This document shows positions 47,801 through 60,839 of a stretch of DNA of 64,000 bases, piece after piece. The stretch is from Bimastos eiseni (taxonomy: Eukaryota; Annelida; Clitellata; Crassiclitellata; Lumbricidae): the NCBI GenBank assembly GCA_959347315.1, contig OY365808.1, forward strand, positions 1,955,954 to 2,019,953, written 5' to 3'. Below the pieces are notes generated by a model. The model was not told the DNA's origin. It saw nothing but the letters and a program-made list of their open reading frames with translations, and searched no databases. Each line of letters opens with the position of its first letter. Within the stretch, counting starts at the first letter, position 1. A program made the position numbers and the translations under genes.

Positions 47801-50800
47801 TCTATATCTACCAGGATGATCGCTCTCACCAGTATAGATTAAGGATGGGCCTCTTCTCCAAGAAAGGTAACTCCGTTCGAATTAGTCACGAGGTCTGACT
47901 CTGCCAATTCCGCGGTCGGCGGATGGGCAGCGTTCTGAGGATGGCCGTACTCAAAACAGGGTTCGTAATCATACCGGCAGGAGTCTATCTCGCTTTGTCT
48001 ACCTTCCAAGCTACTAGCCTCTTCTTACTGTCTACCTGATTTCGTACCATTCAGCATCTCGTGACTCTGAAACTATCACCAATAAGGGAAACCAAACGTT
48101 TTCTTAAGTTACGATGTTCAGATAGACTTGAAACAAGTCCCTAAGTCATATCTGCCTAGACAATTATCGGTAGAAATTCAACGTCTTGTACTTCTAGACA
48201 TTACTGTTCTCAACTCTCTAAACTCTGTCGTCCTAGACACTACCAGTCTCACAGCACTTCGTCATATCATGCTAGACACAGCTATCACGCCTTCTACTCA
48301 ACACGTATCTCTCGATCTATTTCCGTGTATGGCATAACTGCCGCACACGTATATTTTATCATGCACCACAATTGACGGAGTAAGTTCCCGTCCTCTGTGT
48401 TAGCTGTTAACCACCAACACTGATATAATCTGCTTAGATAAAAATGACAATGGCATGGTATTTACGGACACTGATAGTGAAGGTCTACTGTCTATAAATT
48501 TCGCTATCTGCACACAGATCTTCGATCCGACCTACGCACGAGGGGGCCCAACCTCGCACTTCAGTCAGTTCTCAGAACTGTGTGTGACGACAAGCAACCA
48601 TGTATCCACCTGAGTACCCGATTACCCAAACGTACTCGTATCGATCACTTCGATCAGACACGCAAGTAGATACACTTCGGGAACACGGGAGGAGTATCTA
48701 TGACCAACGTAGGTAGCCAACAGTAATATTTACGTATCGATTAATTTTTGGTCTTCTACTGGTCTACTTGTTATCATTAACCTGGGTTTCCGACTACCCA
48801 GACCTTAACGTGCCTCTTCGTCCATTTCCGTGTGTGGCATACCGGCCTCACACGCATAAGTTATCATGTACACGATTGACCGTCCTCTGCGTTGGCAATT
48901 GTCCGCCAACACCGTAATATACTCTGAGACTTTGGGAAACCGGGAGGAGTAACTAGGACCAACGTAGGTAACAGACAAGAGTACTTATCGAAAGACCATA
49001 AAACCATCAAGAAGAGTTATTTGAGTTGTAACCTGAAGGTATCAATCGGCACCAGTGTTTTCTCTTATTTGTAACGTGCTCTTCTAACGTGTTCGCCTCC
49101 ACGTGTAATTCCAGCGGGTCCTTCGGGAATATCCCGGTATTTCTATCGAACGGCCACCCGAACTCTGTCACTGTCTGTACCACTCTCGGCCCCCGGGCCT
49201 CTCTGACTATATGCGGTCGCTAATCCTGGGACTCACCCAGTCTGTATCTATCACGGCCACCCGAATGTTAACGATCTCGGCTACCCGAACTTCCACGGTC
49301 TCCGACAGCCCAAGTGCTGCCGGAAAACCCCGAGAGTAACTATAACCACGTTAGGTAGCCATGTATATATATATATATATATATTAACGAAACTGTACAG
49401 GGAAAAGAATATGCGGAAACACCCGCAATTATTGAGGTCTTCGGCACAAGTCACGACCGCTTCTTGAGCGCCTTGCATAGCTTCTGACAGTTAAATTTTA
49501 TTCCTGTAATAACTTGTCATCGTTCGATTATACTGTACATCGTCGAACGCACTAACGGGATCGCCTTCCCACTATTTATCGATCGTATCAACTGCGGTCA
49601 CCTTCCCCGTTTTTTTCTGATGAACTTTCCTCGTATGTGCCAACGCTCCACCGGCAGCTCTCGGTCTGTATGGTTGCTACTCCAGCAATCTACCCGGGTT
49701 GTGTTCCTCTTGCGGCCACCAGAACTTCTACGATTGCGGCCACCCGAATTTCCACGATCTCGGTCACCCAAATTTTCACGTCTCCGACAATCTGTTGGAA
49801 ACTGGCAGGAGTAGCTATGACCGTACTAGGTAGCCAACAAGTATATTTCTTGGCCTGCTTTCATCTGTTACATACTTTAATATTCGATCATCAGGATTCT
49901 CACATGTATGTCACTCTCATTGACTGCGTTTATTCCTCCCATCGTAGGAACATATTTGTACTCGTCACCTAGAGCTCTGACCAACGGTAATGCACCAACT
50001 CTCGTAAACTTCGTTTCTGAGTCCTCAGACTCGATTCTCTCACAGGCACCTGAGGTAAGTGTCACCACGTTACCTCTATGTTTCACATAGACCTGTATTA
50101 TTATAATCACTTCTTTTTCTGAAGCAATTGTACTCTCTTATACACTGGAACGAACCACAGACAGATCTTTCGAGGAAGTCCTCGAAAAGAGATTATGTAG
50201 TTAGATCTACAAGAAGAAATCCTGCGGCTAGTCCCGCAAGTCGAAGCCTCGCGGGGAAACCGCGAGTCAAGATATTTCAACTAGACATTGAACTGAATAG
50301 ATGTCTGGAAAACCAGAGGAGTAACTGTGACAGACAGAGGTAGCCAACAAGAATATTTATCGAAAGACCGTAAGAAGACATACTGCGGGGACACCGCAAG
50401 TACAGATATTACGTTTAGTAACTCAAGCAAAGATACGGGAAGAAACCACGAGCAAAGACATTGCGATCAGACACGCAAATCAACAGATTGCTGGTAAACG
50501 GCGGGCGGGTTTGTATGAGCACGTTAGGTAGCCAAGTATAGATATTTACGGAAAACCGTCAATAGAAAATAATCTTGCGGTGACGCCCGCAATTGATGAG
50601 GTCTTCGGCACCAATGGGAACTTTCCCTGTATCGAACGCATGGGGTCACCCTTCCCATATTTATTGAACGTATTTATGTTTTCCAGTAAGTGTCAACGGC
50701 TTCACCGGTAGCTCTCTCGGTCTATATCCAACGGCTTCACTGGGCCGCCTCCCCGTATTTTAACCAACGCGTTCACTGGGGAATTCTTCCCAAATATTGT

Positions 50801-51400
50801 CTCAACGGCCGCTGTAATCTGTCTCGCTATTTTCGATCGCCTCCGCTTGGGATTTTTCCGACATATTATCTCAATGGCCAACGAGGCCTTTCTCCATATA
50901 AGCGTTCGGTTGCTCGGGGCTTTACCCGATCTCTTTCTCACGGCCGCCGACCAGGTCACTATTTTCACCGTTTTCCCGTACAGAACTGTCATTCATTCAT
51001 TTATTTCTCTCGATCGGGTCTTTACGCACTCTTGAACGGTACCCAGACCTGTGAGCATTTCTCACGATCGGTCTTTCTCTGTCAGCCTGTTGACTCCTAC
51101 GATCGGTCCGTCTTGCGATCGACGGCAGAGGGGCCCACCCCACCAGATCAGCGAAAAGCAGCACCAGCCTGACCGCGAGAGCGCTGTCACTAGAGATCGT
51201 ATTTATATGGCAAGACGATCTCTGGAGCGGTACGAGAACCACTCTACATATGAAACAGTACGAACCACTGCTCCACATATATAGCGATGCACCGTATGTC
51301 AGGCTATAATCAACCCGATTTATGCGTCTGCAAGCTATGCACTGAACTAAAAACCGACGATCGGTCTTCCCTCCTATACGCAACAGTGTAAAATGGCGAG
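47800..51400. repeat. Degenerate long-period repeat field
   Basis: The word GGAGGAGTAACTATGACCAA, CGTAGGTAGCCAACAAGTAT, TTATCGAAAGACCG recurs in diverged form near 48690, 48935, 49325, 49795, 50310 and 50500. Other shared words are CCCGCAATTGATGAGGTCTT (near 49430 and 50588), GATCAGACACGCAA (48652 and 50465) and short CGGCCACCCGAAYTTC subrepeats (49150-49310, 49720-49790). Spacing is irregular, 200-520 bp. Frames over it are not conserved between units, so it looks non-coding. Confidence 0.8.
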
Positions 51401-52735
51401 CCGATTATTTAAATAAATCATTCATTCAAGCCTTGTGGCTTGTCCGCCACACTATTAAAATCAGAACTGAAAACCCTGTCACATACTATAATTATTTACT
51501 GTTTAATCAATTTTATGTAGGCCTATACCCCACTAGACTTTTTTAAATGTATGTGTTGTCAGTATTTTGTTCCTAACAAAATAAAAAGTCTACGGTAAAA
51601 TCAATGTCTTATAAGAGGTCTTTAGAAATTTAACCTTTGAAGGGGGGTTAGAGCTCAGATGTACATGTTCGTACGCACGGGAGGAGGGATCCACAAAACA
51701 TACGCGGAGCAACATGCGGTATGAAAAGTACGAAAATACGATTTTTTGCGTACGCAATATATGGATGTAGCCTTGGCAATAGCGGACTTGATTTGGTATA
51801 GCACCGGTGAATAAGCTGGTCTCTCTGACTACCGCCACTTTTGTGGGCGCCGAGAAATTTTCTAACATTTACATTACGTTACAATACAGATGCGACCAGA
51901 GCTTAACGTGTCTTGCAATCCGATACAGTAGGCCATTCGAGCTGTCGTATGTATTTTCGTCGATTAGTCCAAAGATCGTCAATACGCCTCGACCGACCAC
52001 GCCTGCGTGTGACGCTTGCATTGGCCTAGAGCTCGGTTGACACATGTCGTGCGCTGTATACATATCGACGGAGGCTAGACCTTATCGGGTCGGATTGAAC
52101 GCAAACGGCACGCGCTCCTACGCCTGCACGTGCCCAACACGGACATCATTTTATTCTCTGGACGCGGAGGAGCCTCGTATTTTTTCTAGCTCATTTTGAA
52201 AATTTATAAAGCGCCGCTTCATGATATTATACTCTGTGTTAGTCTAAAATAATTATGTTAAATTTCATAACGAACGAATTTTTAGAACAGTTAGCAAATT
52301 TATGCAAAGGAAGATGGGTTCTCTACGGGCTGCATACAGTATATAACAAACCGCTAGGGTTCACTTTTAAGCGTATCGGCTAACAAGCAGTCGTAAATTG
52401 GAAGTTTTAACGTCATATTTTAATAGCTTTTCTTATAATGAGGCAGAGCACCACATTATTTAGATGCACTGAGTCGTATCAGAGAGATTGGCGAGACTGC
52501 GAGAGATGATAGCAAGTAAAGAACCACGTGGGGCTGCTACAAGACCAGGAGACAGAATAAGCCAGAGCAATGAGATCAGCTGTAGAACTTACGAAGTACG
52601 CTTTTTAAAAGTGCTTACTCAGCATGAAGGCATTTCACATCAACAATACATTACAATCGTAACTGTAGCTACGTCTAACTGCTGCGTTCGCTGCTGTTCA
52701 CCAGGGAGTATCTAGCTTCAAGCACATTTGCTTTT
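51401..52735. other. Spacer without recognised gene
   Basis: A LINE-like tail (AAATTTATAAAGCGCCGCTTCA) is near 52200. Otherwise unique sequence with no exon I can defend. Confidence 0.5.
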
Positions 52736-52792
52736 GATAAGCTCTCTGTCTGTCTGTCTGTCTGCCTGTGCATCGCTGTCTGTCTATTTATG

Positions 52793-52831
<39 letters not shown>

Positions 52832-53045
52832 GCCTCAACGGTTTGTCTTTCCGTCACTCTCACTCTTTAGACTGACTGCCTGTCTATCTGTCTCTGCCTG
52901 TCCCTGACTCTCTCACTCTCTTTCCACGGTTGGTCTGTCTGTCTGTCTGACTCTGTCTCTGCATGTGTTTCCTTCTCTATTTAACTTTCTCTCTCTGCGT
53001 CTCTGTATCTCAGTGTCTACCTGTCTGTCTGTCTCTGTCTCTCTC
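52736..53045. repeat. CTGT/CT microsatellite
   Basis: (CTGT)n, then (TC)n at about 52797-52829, then mixed CTGTCT words. Confidence 0.93.
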
Positions 53046-53419
53046 TACACAGTGGGCGTCGTAACTGTGGTCGATTGCACAGCTCAACCATAAGCTACGG
53101 GTTCTGCTGAATAATTGACGTCCCTCAAACTGCGAGAACGAGGTTCAAACGACTCACGTCCTACCAAGTACCAGAGCCCAACACCAGCTATAAGACAACA
53201 CGAAGGACAGACGGATAGAAGGAAGGAAGAATAAATCGAAGAAAGAAGAAGAATAAGAAAAGTTTTTTTTAAACTAAGAAATAAGTATCTTCTTTATTTA
53301 ATAAACTGCATATCCGCACTTTGGTGTACAATTCATTCAAAAGTATACACAGCATTTTAATAAAGTAGGATTTTTTGCCTATGACTTAACACATTCGTGC
53401 GGTTGTGGGAGTAATAAGA

Positions 53420-53700
53420 AGTAAGAAGGGAATGACGGATGGATGGATGGATGTACACAAGGAAGAAAGAAAGAAAGAAAGAAAGGAAGGAAGGAAGGAA
53501 GGAAAAAAGGAAGGAAGGAAGGAAGGAAGGAAGGAAAAAAGGAAGGAAGGGAATGATGGATGGATGGATGAATGGATGTACACAAGACACAAGAGGGAAG
53601 GAAGGACGGGAGGAGGGATGAAAAGAAGGACAGTGAGAAGTAGGAAGAGAAGGAAGAATAAAAGGAAACAAGGAAGGAAGGAAGGAAGGAGGGACGACAG
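53420..53700. repeat. GGAT and GGAA tetranucleotide arrays
   Basis: GGATGGATGG blocks flank (GAAA)n and (GGAA)n runs. The same GGATGGATGGATG...GTACACAAG combination occurs at 53436-53461 and 53558-53586, so the block is duplicated. Confidence 0.93.
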
Positions 53701-54414
53701 CAAGAAGGGCATGCTGAATGAAAGGAAGGAATACATCAAAGTGCTTCTAAGTAGATATAGTGAAAGGGCGATATAGTAATTTTCATTGATTGATTGATTC
53801 ATTGATCGATTGACCGACTGATGATTGATTAATCAATTGATTGACATGATAATGATAGATATGACATGGCCCGGTTATCAAGCTCTGACGTGTCTTTTGC
53901 CTGCAGGCACTGACAAGAGATTTCCCAGATGTGCTTTACATTACAATACATACCAAAACAGCGCACCTGTACAACCCGTACACTGACAAATACGTACACA
54001 GTACACGCATATATTATACATACATACATTCATGCATACACTCAGCCTCTCATGCATAATTCGTCTGCTAATGTAAAGTAAGCGAAACCAACGAATATCC
54101 GGTTCTTTCGTGGGCCTTGTTTGGCGTTTTACGTCTGCCCAAGCGATGCGAGTAGATTGCTTTTATCGATCCCAAAATGGTCAGCAAAAAACGTCGGCGA
54201 GACAGGCAGCCTACAAAGACCCACCCTCCAATGGACTGGTACTAATCGTAGTCTGTTGGATCAAGCCCCGTTGTTTCGCAGACTGCCTGAAGCAGATACA
54301 CAGAGTGATGCTTTCACGCGACGAGAGGGGGCGCGCTTTAAAAATTACGTAACAACAAAAGGCAATACGGTGTTATGGTTCTAAGGATTGGAACGTTGGC
54401 ACTGGACGGAACTA

Positions 54415-54660
54415 ATCAACTGACAAGACAATATAGCCAAGACTATACTGCCAAGACAAAATTACCAATGCGCGACAGACTACCAAGACAGAATTACCAA
54501 GACTAAACTGCCAGGACAAAATTTGCTAAGACCAGACGGCCAAGACAGAACAAGACCGCCAAGACAAAATTCTCAACACCAAACTGCCATGACAAAATTG
54601 TCATGACCAGACTGTCAAGTCAAAATTGCCAAGACCAGATTGTCATTTCTACAGCAAGAT
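54415..54660. repeat. Short tandem repeat GCCAAGACAAAATTACCAAG
   Basis: About twelve diverged units of 17-22 bp built on CCAAGACAAAATT and GACCAGACTG. The frames over it are a by-product. Confidence 0.85.
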
Positions 54661-55950
54661 TGTCCGGAGGATTGCCACTCCCAGAGTCAAACGATCTGAA
54701 CGACAAGACAGGACTGTCAATCGCGGATTCCAAAGACTGTATTCATCACCTAACAATAGAGGAGTGCCAAAAACAACAGCGTCGCATCGGGGATGCTTAT
54801 ACAGACAGGAACACAAGGGACATTATAAACAGGGAAATCAGCGCAATTGGATATCTACATTCGGCTGGATATCACAGCTGCGTCTTTGTCAAAGGGATTT
54901 ATATGGCGCCAACTGATTTCAATAGAACCTGGACTTATTCAGATCGGGACATAAATGCGGCAAACAGCGCAACATAAAAGAGATGGGAGCACAAATGGAG
55001 AACGAAGAGATGGATGATGATCGAAAATAATACAGGGATCTCCATTTTCAAGTCGGGCTTTGATCGTCGCTGTGGAAAGAGAGCTCATGATTTAGCCATA
55101 ATAATGTCATTATTACACTTAATAACAGAATCTGAAACGTCTGCTCAATGCGCCTCAAAACGTTCACAGAACTCGATGACAGACAGCGCTGATAAAATTG
55201 CACAAAATTTCACCTCATTGCGCTGGCGTTGAATTTACACTGTGGCATATTTTTAGATCTATTGTACCATCTTGGTTTGTACATTGTACATTGTGTGTCC
55301 ATCTTGTATTGCGCATTGTATGTCAGTTGTACCACTCTGTTTTGTATATCGTATTTCTAATGTACAGTTATTTTATGCAGATGTAATTTACTAACTCTAT
55401 CGTAATGTATTGTATTCCATCAAACTATAATGTATGGTTTTGGATTCTATATACTACATACATTGCTACATACATTCTGAATATTATCTAAACACAAGGA
55501 CGCCTCGTACTGAATTGCTTTGATTGTACGGCATTGCTAAGCATTGAACTCGATTGATTTAATTGTACCCCATTGTTTTTATTGTACCACATTGCTGTTA
55601 ATTGTATTGCCACGTGTTGTGCTGTACATAATTTATAATATTGCATTACATTGTATGCAAGTATTTTTACAAGGCCCTTGAGAACATCTCTATGGCGATC
55701 TGTACATCTTAAAGTACACCAGTCCGTTGAAACTGACGTGTCTTTGGATATCACTTTTGAAAATTCCGTCACCCAGAATGTACTTCACCAACCCCACATG
55801 TTGACTTTCTACCTCACCCCATACTTTACCACTCGTCGTCTGTGTGTATACATGTATCCAGGCACTTGATATAGAGCCATTTTATCTCTAAAATTCGTTG
55901 CTTTTCACGATTGCCCTGATCCTAATATTACTTTTTCAATCTTCAGTCAC
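54661..55950. other. Spacer, no gene recognised
   Basis: Plus frames near 54603-54977 are partly low complexity and match nothing I recognise. 55250-55640 is enriched in TTGTAC/ATTGTA words. Confidence 0.45.
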
Positions 55951-55959
55951 GTGTCTTTA

Positions 55960-56320
55960 CTTTCGAATTGCAATTATTTTCAGATTGCCAGTAGCATGAA
56001 ATTCTACTTCTGCATTCATTTATTTAGGAGTGCCCCTCTTTCGTATTGGTTTTTATTTCGAATCACCTTTATCTGTGGATTGTCTTTACTTTCAGATTGC
56101 CTTGGTTTTCGAATTGTCTCCACTTGCGGATTTCCCTTATTTGTTATTGCCTTTATTTTGAATTGATAACTCTCATTTTCGAAATGCCTTTGTTTTAGAA
56201 ACGCCTTTATTTTCGAAATGCCTTTGTTTTAGAAACGCCTTTATTTTCGAAATGCCTTCACTTTCAAATTGCCTTTACTTTCCGAATACCTTTATCTTCG
56301 TATTGCTTTAAGTTTCAAGT
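55960..56320. repeat. Degenerate 18-bp repeat TTTCGAAATGCCTTTGTT
   Basis: Best seen at 56170-56290, where TTTCGAAATGCCTTTGTTTT and AGAAACGCCTTTATTTTCGA alternate. More diverged units extend left to about 55960. Confidence 0.82.
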
Positions 56321-56534
56321 TGCCACTGTCGAAAGTAATGATACCGTCGTTTGACAACTTGCCAATAAATTCTAGACCATAGATGGCCGGAGAACGAAAG
56401 AGGAAAAGCTGGAGAATGGAAGGGTATGATCTGGAGGTCTCCTATGACCCTGCTGCCACGGTAGCCAGGAGAACAATTCCACCGACCGATATAACAAGCA
56501 CGCACTCGCCCCTTAATAACATGGCGCCTAAAGC

Positions 56535-56658
56535 GTATGTCTGCCCGTCAGTTCGTCCTTGTGTCTCTCTGTGTGTCCCTCCTACTGAATAGGTATCTGT
56601 CCTTCAGTCTGATCCTACGTTATCCGCTATGTCTTTGTGTACGTGCGAGCGTCTCACC

Positions 56659-56692
<34 letters not shown>

Positions 56693-56870
56693 GCGCTTAT
56701 CCTTGTGTCCATTTCTGCAACTATCCGTCTTCTTGTCTGTCTGTGCATCCGCCCGTCCGTCCTTCTAACCGTCTTTACGTCTGTGATTGTAACCCTTATC
56801 TCCATTCCTGCTACCGTCCGTCTGTCTGTGCGTTTGTCCTTGCAACCGTCCGGCTTTATGTGTCTGTGCA
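56535..56870. repeat. CTGT/CCGT pyrimidine-rich microsatellite
   Basis: (GTCT)n at 56660-56692 with CCGTCC-rich flanks. The Leu/Ser/Val/Cys frames are artefacts. Confidence 0.88.
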
Positions 56871-57060
56871 TGCGTGCATTGTACAAGGTGAGCGGCGAGA
56901 GATGTTCTTCACATTGATTGAACAACACTTGACCACGAGATGGTTACCGACCGCAGACGATCCAACAGCATTTCGCCGCGCAACAGGTGTCAGACGACGG
57001 ACACCCGCGCTCTCAACCCACACACCAACAGACAGATCGACTCACCGACCAACATATCAA

Positions 57061-57446
57061 CCTGGGACCAATATGGAAGAGATACGCAGGCGCAACGTGT
57101 CGGCCAATCAGTGATCGTCTTCTCTGATACATCGCGGGCGATGTGTGTGATCTGCTATGCAATGAATTATAAGCGACATCCGAGAACTTGGCTGAATAAC
57201 GCTGAACGTTTAAACGCCGAAAAGTCCATCGAAATTTAGGATACACCAGCCAAAAACTCGCCCTATGAACATGTTTAATTTATATTGCAAGTTCTATTTA
57301 GGCCTACTAAGTCGCTTCATTTCGTTAACGAAAACAAACGTGACTGCCGATTTATCCTGCAAAAGAACCGGATGTAGTCACTCACATAATTTAGGTCAAT
57401 GACCCAGTTTTGTCGGCCTTCTTATGCCTTCCGTATTAGTCCCAGG
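57061..57446. mobile_element. TIR element copy B (MITE-like, 386 bp)
   Basis: Same element as 46329-46703 in the opposite orientation. Ends CCTGGGACCAATATGGAAGA and, reversed, CCTGGGACTAATACGGAAGG. The palindrome of copy A is not present. No coding capacity; superfamily not assigned. Confidence 0.88.
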
Positions 57447-57544
57447 ACCAACCGACAAATTATTTCATTCCATTGAGCCATGTACGATCTGTAGAACCTG
57501 ATAATAACAATTGCGTAAGGTGCGGGTCACATGGCGGGTCACAT

Positions 57545-57589
57545 GACAGCATTGAACTATGAACGATGCGTTCATAGTTCAATGCTGTC
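57545..57589. repeat. Perfect hairpin, 21-bp arms with 3-base loop
   Basis: Left arm 57545-57565 (GACAGCATTGAACTATGAAC plus G), loop ATG, right arm 57569-57589, its exact reverse complement. Preceded by a direct repeat GGTCACATGGC/GGTCACATGAC. No element ends are seen around it. Confidence 0.95.
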
Positions 57590-58429
57590 GTAATATTGGC
57601 TTCATTGATTAACACCGACGCGAATTGACTACTGTAATTCCATCCTAGCGGGGCAGGCGAAGTTCCGATCCAGCCGATGCTTAAAATGTGTCGACCGAAT
57701 ATAGTGTTAAAATGATTTCATTTTAGCCGTAGTTGGGCTGAGAGCACCTGTGAGTAGTTTCGCTTGAAGACGAGGTGCTATATAAATTCTAGAAATGGAT
57801 TTATGAATGATGGTCAATTAGATAAAAATAATCACGTACGAGAAACGCTGCACTTTCTTCATGTGGTTGAACAAGTTTCCGACTTTTGGGCGGTTCAGAG
57901 CAATGTTAGCGCTAATTTTTCGGAGATAGTGTGCGCATGAAATGTTGCGTGTGCAACATTTTATAAATGGTTTGCACTTTTGTGCACAGATACGAGCTAA
58001 ATACGATGATAGTTAAATTAAAATTATATCTAAAACATTGTGGTGAAAAGTCCTGATAACCTAAGAAAAGTCCCTGTCTAAAGACAAATAAAATGACGTA
58101 TCAGCCAAGAAATCAAAGTTTCTGGAGTCAGGTAGGCCTACATGTAGGCCATAGCCGGCTAGAAGACTTGATTTTATGTTGTTTCTTAAAAAGAAATCGT
58201 GATTCGTTATTATAGTAACAAATATTTGTGTGCGCACCCCAAATTCTTGTGTGAATTAGACACCTTTAAAACGTTGTGACTCGGTTCCGTATAAGTGTGG
58301 CTAACGTAAAATGCCAAAATTAACAACCTGTCATTGTTTCCATTTAGACATCTTTCAAAGGTTGCAGTACAGTGCTATTATATATAAGCGCAGAAAAGCA
58401 CAACTCCTCAACTGGATGTACTCTGACAG

Positions 58430-58600
58430 GGCCAGTTCCAAGCCTGGGTAAAGGAGGATAGCGACACTAATGATCTTTGTTACCACACAGTGTCGTTAAA
58501 CTGTAATTACCTACCTACCAAAATCTGCCGATGCCTGCACTTTGGCAGTGCCAGTCCAAAGCATGTATAAAGGAGGAGGGAGAGCGACGCTAACTACTAC
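58430..58600. repeat. Two GATAAAGGAGGAG-family copies
   Basis: First copy CCAGTTCCAAGCCTGGGTAA, then AGGAGGATAGCGACACTAAT and CACAGTGTCGTTAAACTG (58431-58513). Second, shorter copy 58543-58595. Confidence 0.82.
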
Positions 58601-58689
58601 TGAATTTTAAAATCTTCTCTTTCCAGGGAGATCTTACACGCGATCGTCTTAAAGCTCCTTCTCATTTCTCCACTTACTGCAACATAACC

Positions 58690-58802
58690 CAACAGCAAAC
58701 CCCGACCCTAACCGCAAAAAACCTAATAACTAAATACAAGCTCCAACCATAACCATAAACCTTAACCCTACCACATTAAACCTAATCCTAAACCCTAACC
58801 CC
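58690..58802. repeat. Degenerate CCCTAA-like (telomere-like) stretch
   Basis: ACCCTAACCG, ACCTAATAAC, CCTTAACCCTACCAC, CCTAATCCTAAACCCTAACC. These are diverged permutations of CCCTAA/CCTAAA. Short and imperfect, so an interstitial remnant or chance. Confidence 0.45.
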
Positions 58803-58989
58803 ACTACTCACTCACTCCATCCATAATAACATTTCCAAACCATAACACATGACCAGAGGAACACAAAGACGGCCGAACAGAGACACAGACAGGAGTATAA
58901 AGACAGACGGCGATGGTGGTTGGAACTAAAGCCAAAAAGAGAGAAGGTATTGGGAAAGATAATGGGAGCAGTGTTGGGCACGAGACCAA

Positions 58990-59078
58990 AAACTCAAGAC
59001 CAAGACCAAGACCGATACCGAGAGGTCCAAGACCAAGACCGAAACCGAGTGGTCCGAGACCAAGACCAAGACCGATAC
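58990..59078. repeat. AAGACC hexamer array 1
   Basis: CAAGACCAAGACCAAGACCG with GATACCGAGAGGTCC interruptions. Same hexamer as 59635-59740. Confidence 0.88.
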
Positions 59079-59634
59079 TCTTTTTGTATAAACAATTTAA
59101 TTTTTTAAGACGCTAAAACGGAATTAGACGCTTAAAGCGTTAATTTTATTGCTGAAGAATACTAATCTTAATAATGGTCCAGAAAACAGTTTTACCGGCC
59201 AGTCTGAACTGTTGCGGGTTCAGCCTTTGGCTTCGGTCTGAGAATATCACACTATAAATTACTGACAGTATACGATAGGCACTAAATAAGACATATGAAC
59301 AAGTAGATTAATTAACATTCCGTTTGAATGATGTAGGCTTACACGTACTTGCACCACATACCTCGGAATTGTAGGCTAACTGCAGTCTCTACACGTGGTC
59401 GACCACATAATTATTAGATTGTTCCAAAACCTTTAAATTTGTGAAAGCCATAGTAACATGTAGATTTATATAAAGATCTATTAGTTTAGTCAGCACGCAA
59501 AAAATCGATAACAATCGCGTAGAGCCCAAACATCCGGTGTCACTAATAATCGAAAAAGCCGACAAATATATTAAAAAAATTGCTCTGATACGGCAAATGA
59601 CTAAGAATACTAATTTAAGACGGAGACCATTCCT

Positions 59635-59745
59635 GTAAGACCAAGACCAAGACAGACGCATTCGAGACAAAGACCAAGATCAAGACCGACGCATTCCAGG
59701 CCGAGATCGATGCATTCAAGACCAAGACCAAGACCGCAGTTTTCC
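59635..59745. repeat. AAGACC hexamer array 2
   Basis: AAGACCAAGACCAAGAC with GACGCATTC inserts (59655, 59687, 59710), same strand as array 1. Confidence 0.88.
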
Positions 59746-59939
59746 GACCACATCCATGAATGGAAGAAGTAAGGGGAGAGATACACAAATCAGACGGACA
59801 CACACACACGAATGCAGAAACTCTTGGATATAATATATATGTCAGGCATACTCTGAACACTCTCAAAATCACCATTAATTAAAGACACAAGTTTAGCATC
59901 AAACAGCACACGCCATGTCCAAAGAAGGAGGCTGCAGCT

Positions 59940-60095
59940 CTCTGTCTGTCTGCCTCTGTCCGTCTGTTTATATCACTAACTCTCTCTCTCTTTCTGCCTC
60001 TCTCTCTCTCTCTCTCTCTCCTTTTCATTATCGCTCTTTTTCACTGTCTCTATCTCTGCCCCTGTCTCACTCTCTCACTTTGTATCTCTCTTGAA
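59940..60095. repeat. CTCT pyrimidine microsatellite
   Basis: TCTGTCTGTC passing into (TC)n at about 59996-60021. Confidence 0.9.
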
Positions 60096-60344
60096 TCATC
60101 GTCGTCTTAATCTATTTAAGTATTTATTTATTCATTAGTTATTCATCGCTAATCTTCATCATCGTCACCGTCATCACCGCCATGAATACCAAAACGACCA
60201 CCGTCACAACGACCACCACTACCGAAACCTCCACGGTCACTACCATGACCACAACCGTAACCACCACCAAGACATCTACCACCATGATCGCGACTACAAC
60301 TGATCAATAATGGCATATATCTCCAGCTAACATATCTTGATATA

Positions 60345-60625
60345 TCGTCAACCTCACCTCTTACCTCTCCCCTTACCTCTTACATTACCTCTACCCTAAC
60401 CCCTATAATTATTTCTCACATTACCTCTCCACTTACCTCTACCCACACCTCTCTAAGTATCTCTCGCATTTCATTACCCCTTATATCCTATCTTAACTCT
60501 TACATTACCACTCCTTTACCTCTCATCTCAACCTCTTCCCAAACCATTTTCAATACCTATTCCCTTACCTCATCCGTAACCTCTGTCTTACCTCTCCAAT
60601 TACCTCTCGCATACCTGCTCCCTTA
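60345..60625. repeat. TTACCTCTC short repeat
   Basis: Imperfect ACCTCTTACCTCTCCCCTTA and CATTACCTCTACC words repeated across about 280 bp. Confidence 0.8.
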
Positions 60626-60839
60626 CCAATCGCATCCACCCACCATTCCCAAATCCGCCGTCTGACCATTAGGATCATCTTGAACCCAGCACACACTTAC
60701 TCACAACTGACTAAAGAATTGATCTCGTCATGACTAAGCGCCCACGCATGACCTCATTCCAGAAACTTAGCTGCATTCTGGGCGCTATGTAACCTTCCAT
60801 CTTACGCTAACAACAATAACTCCTTCAATTCTTACAGTC

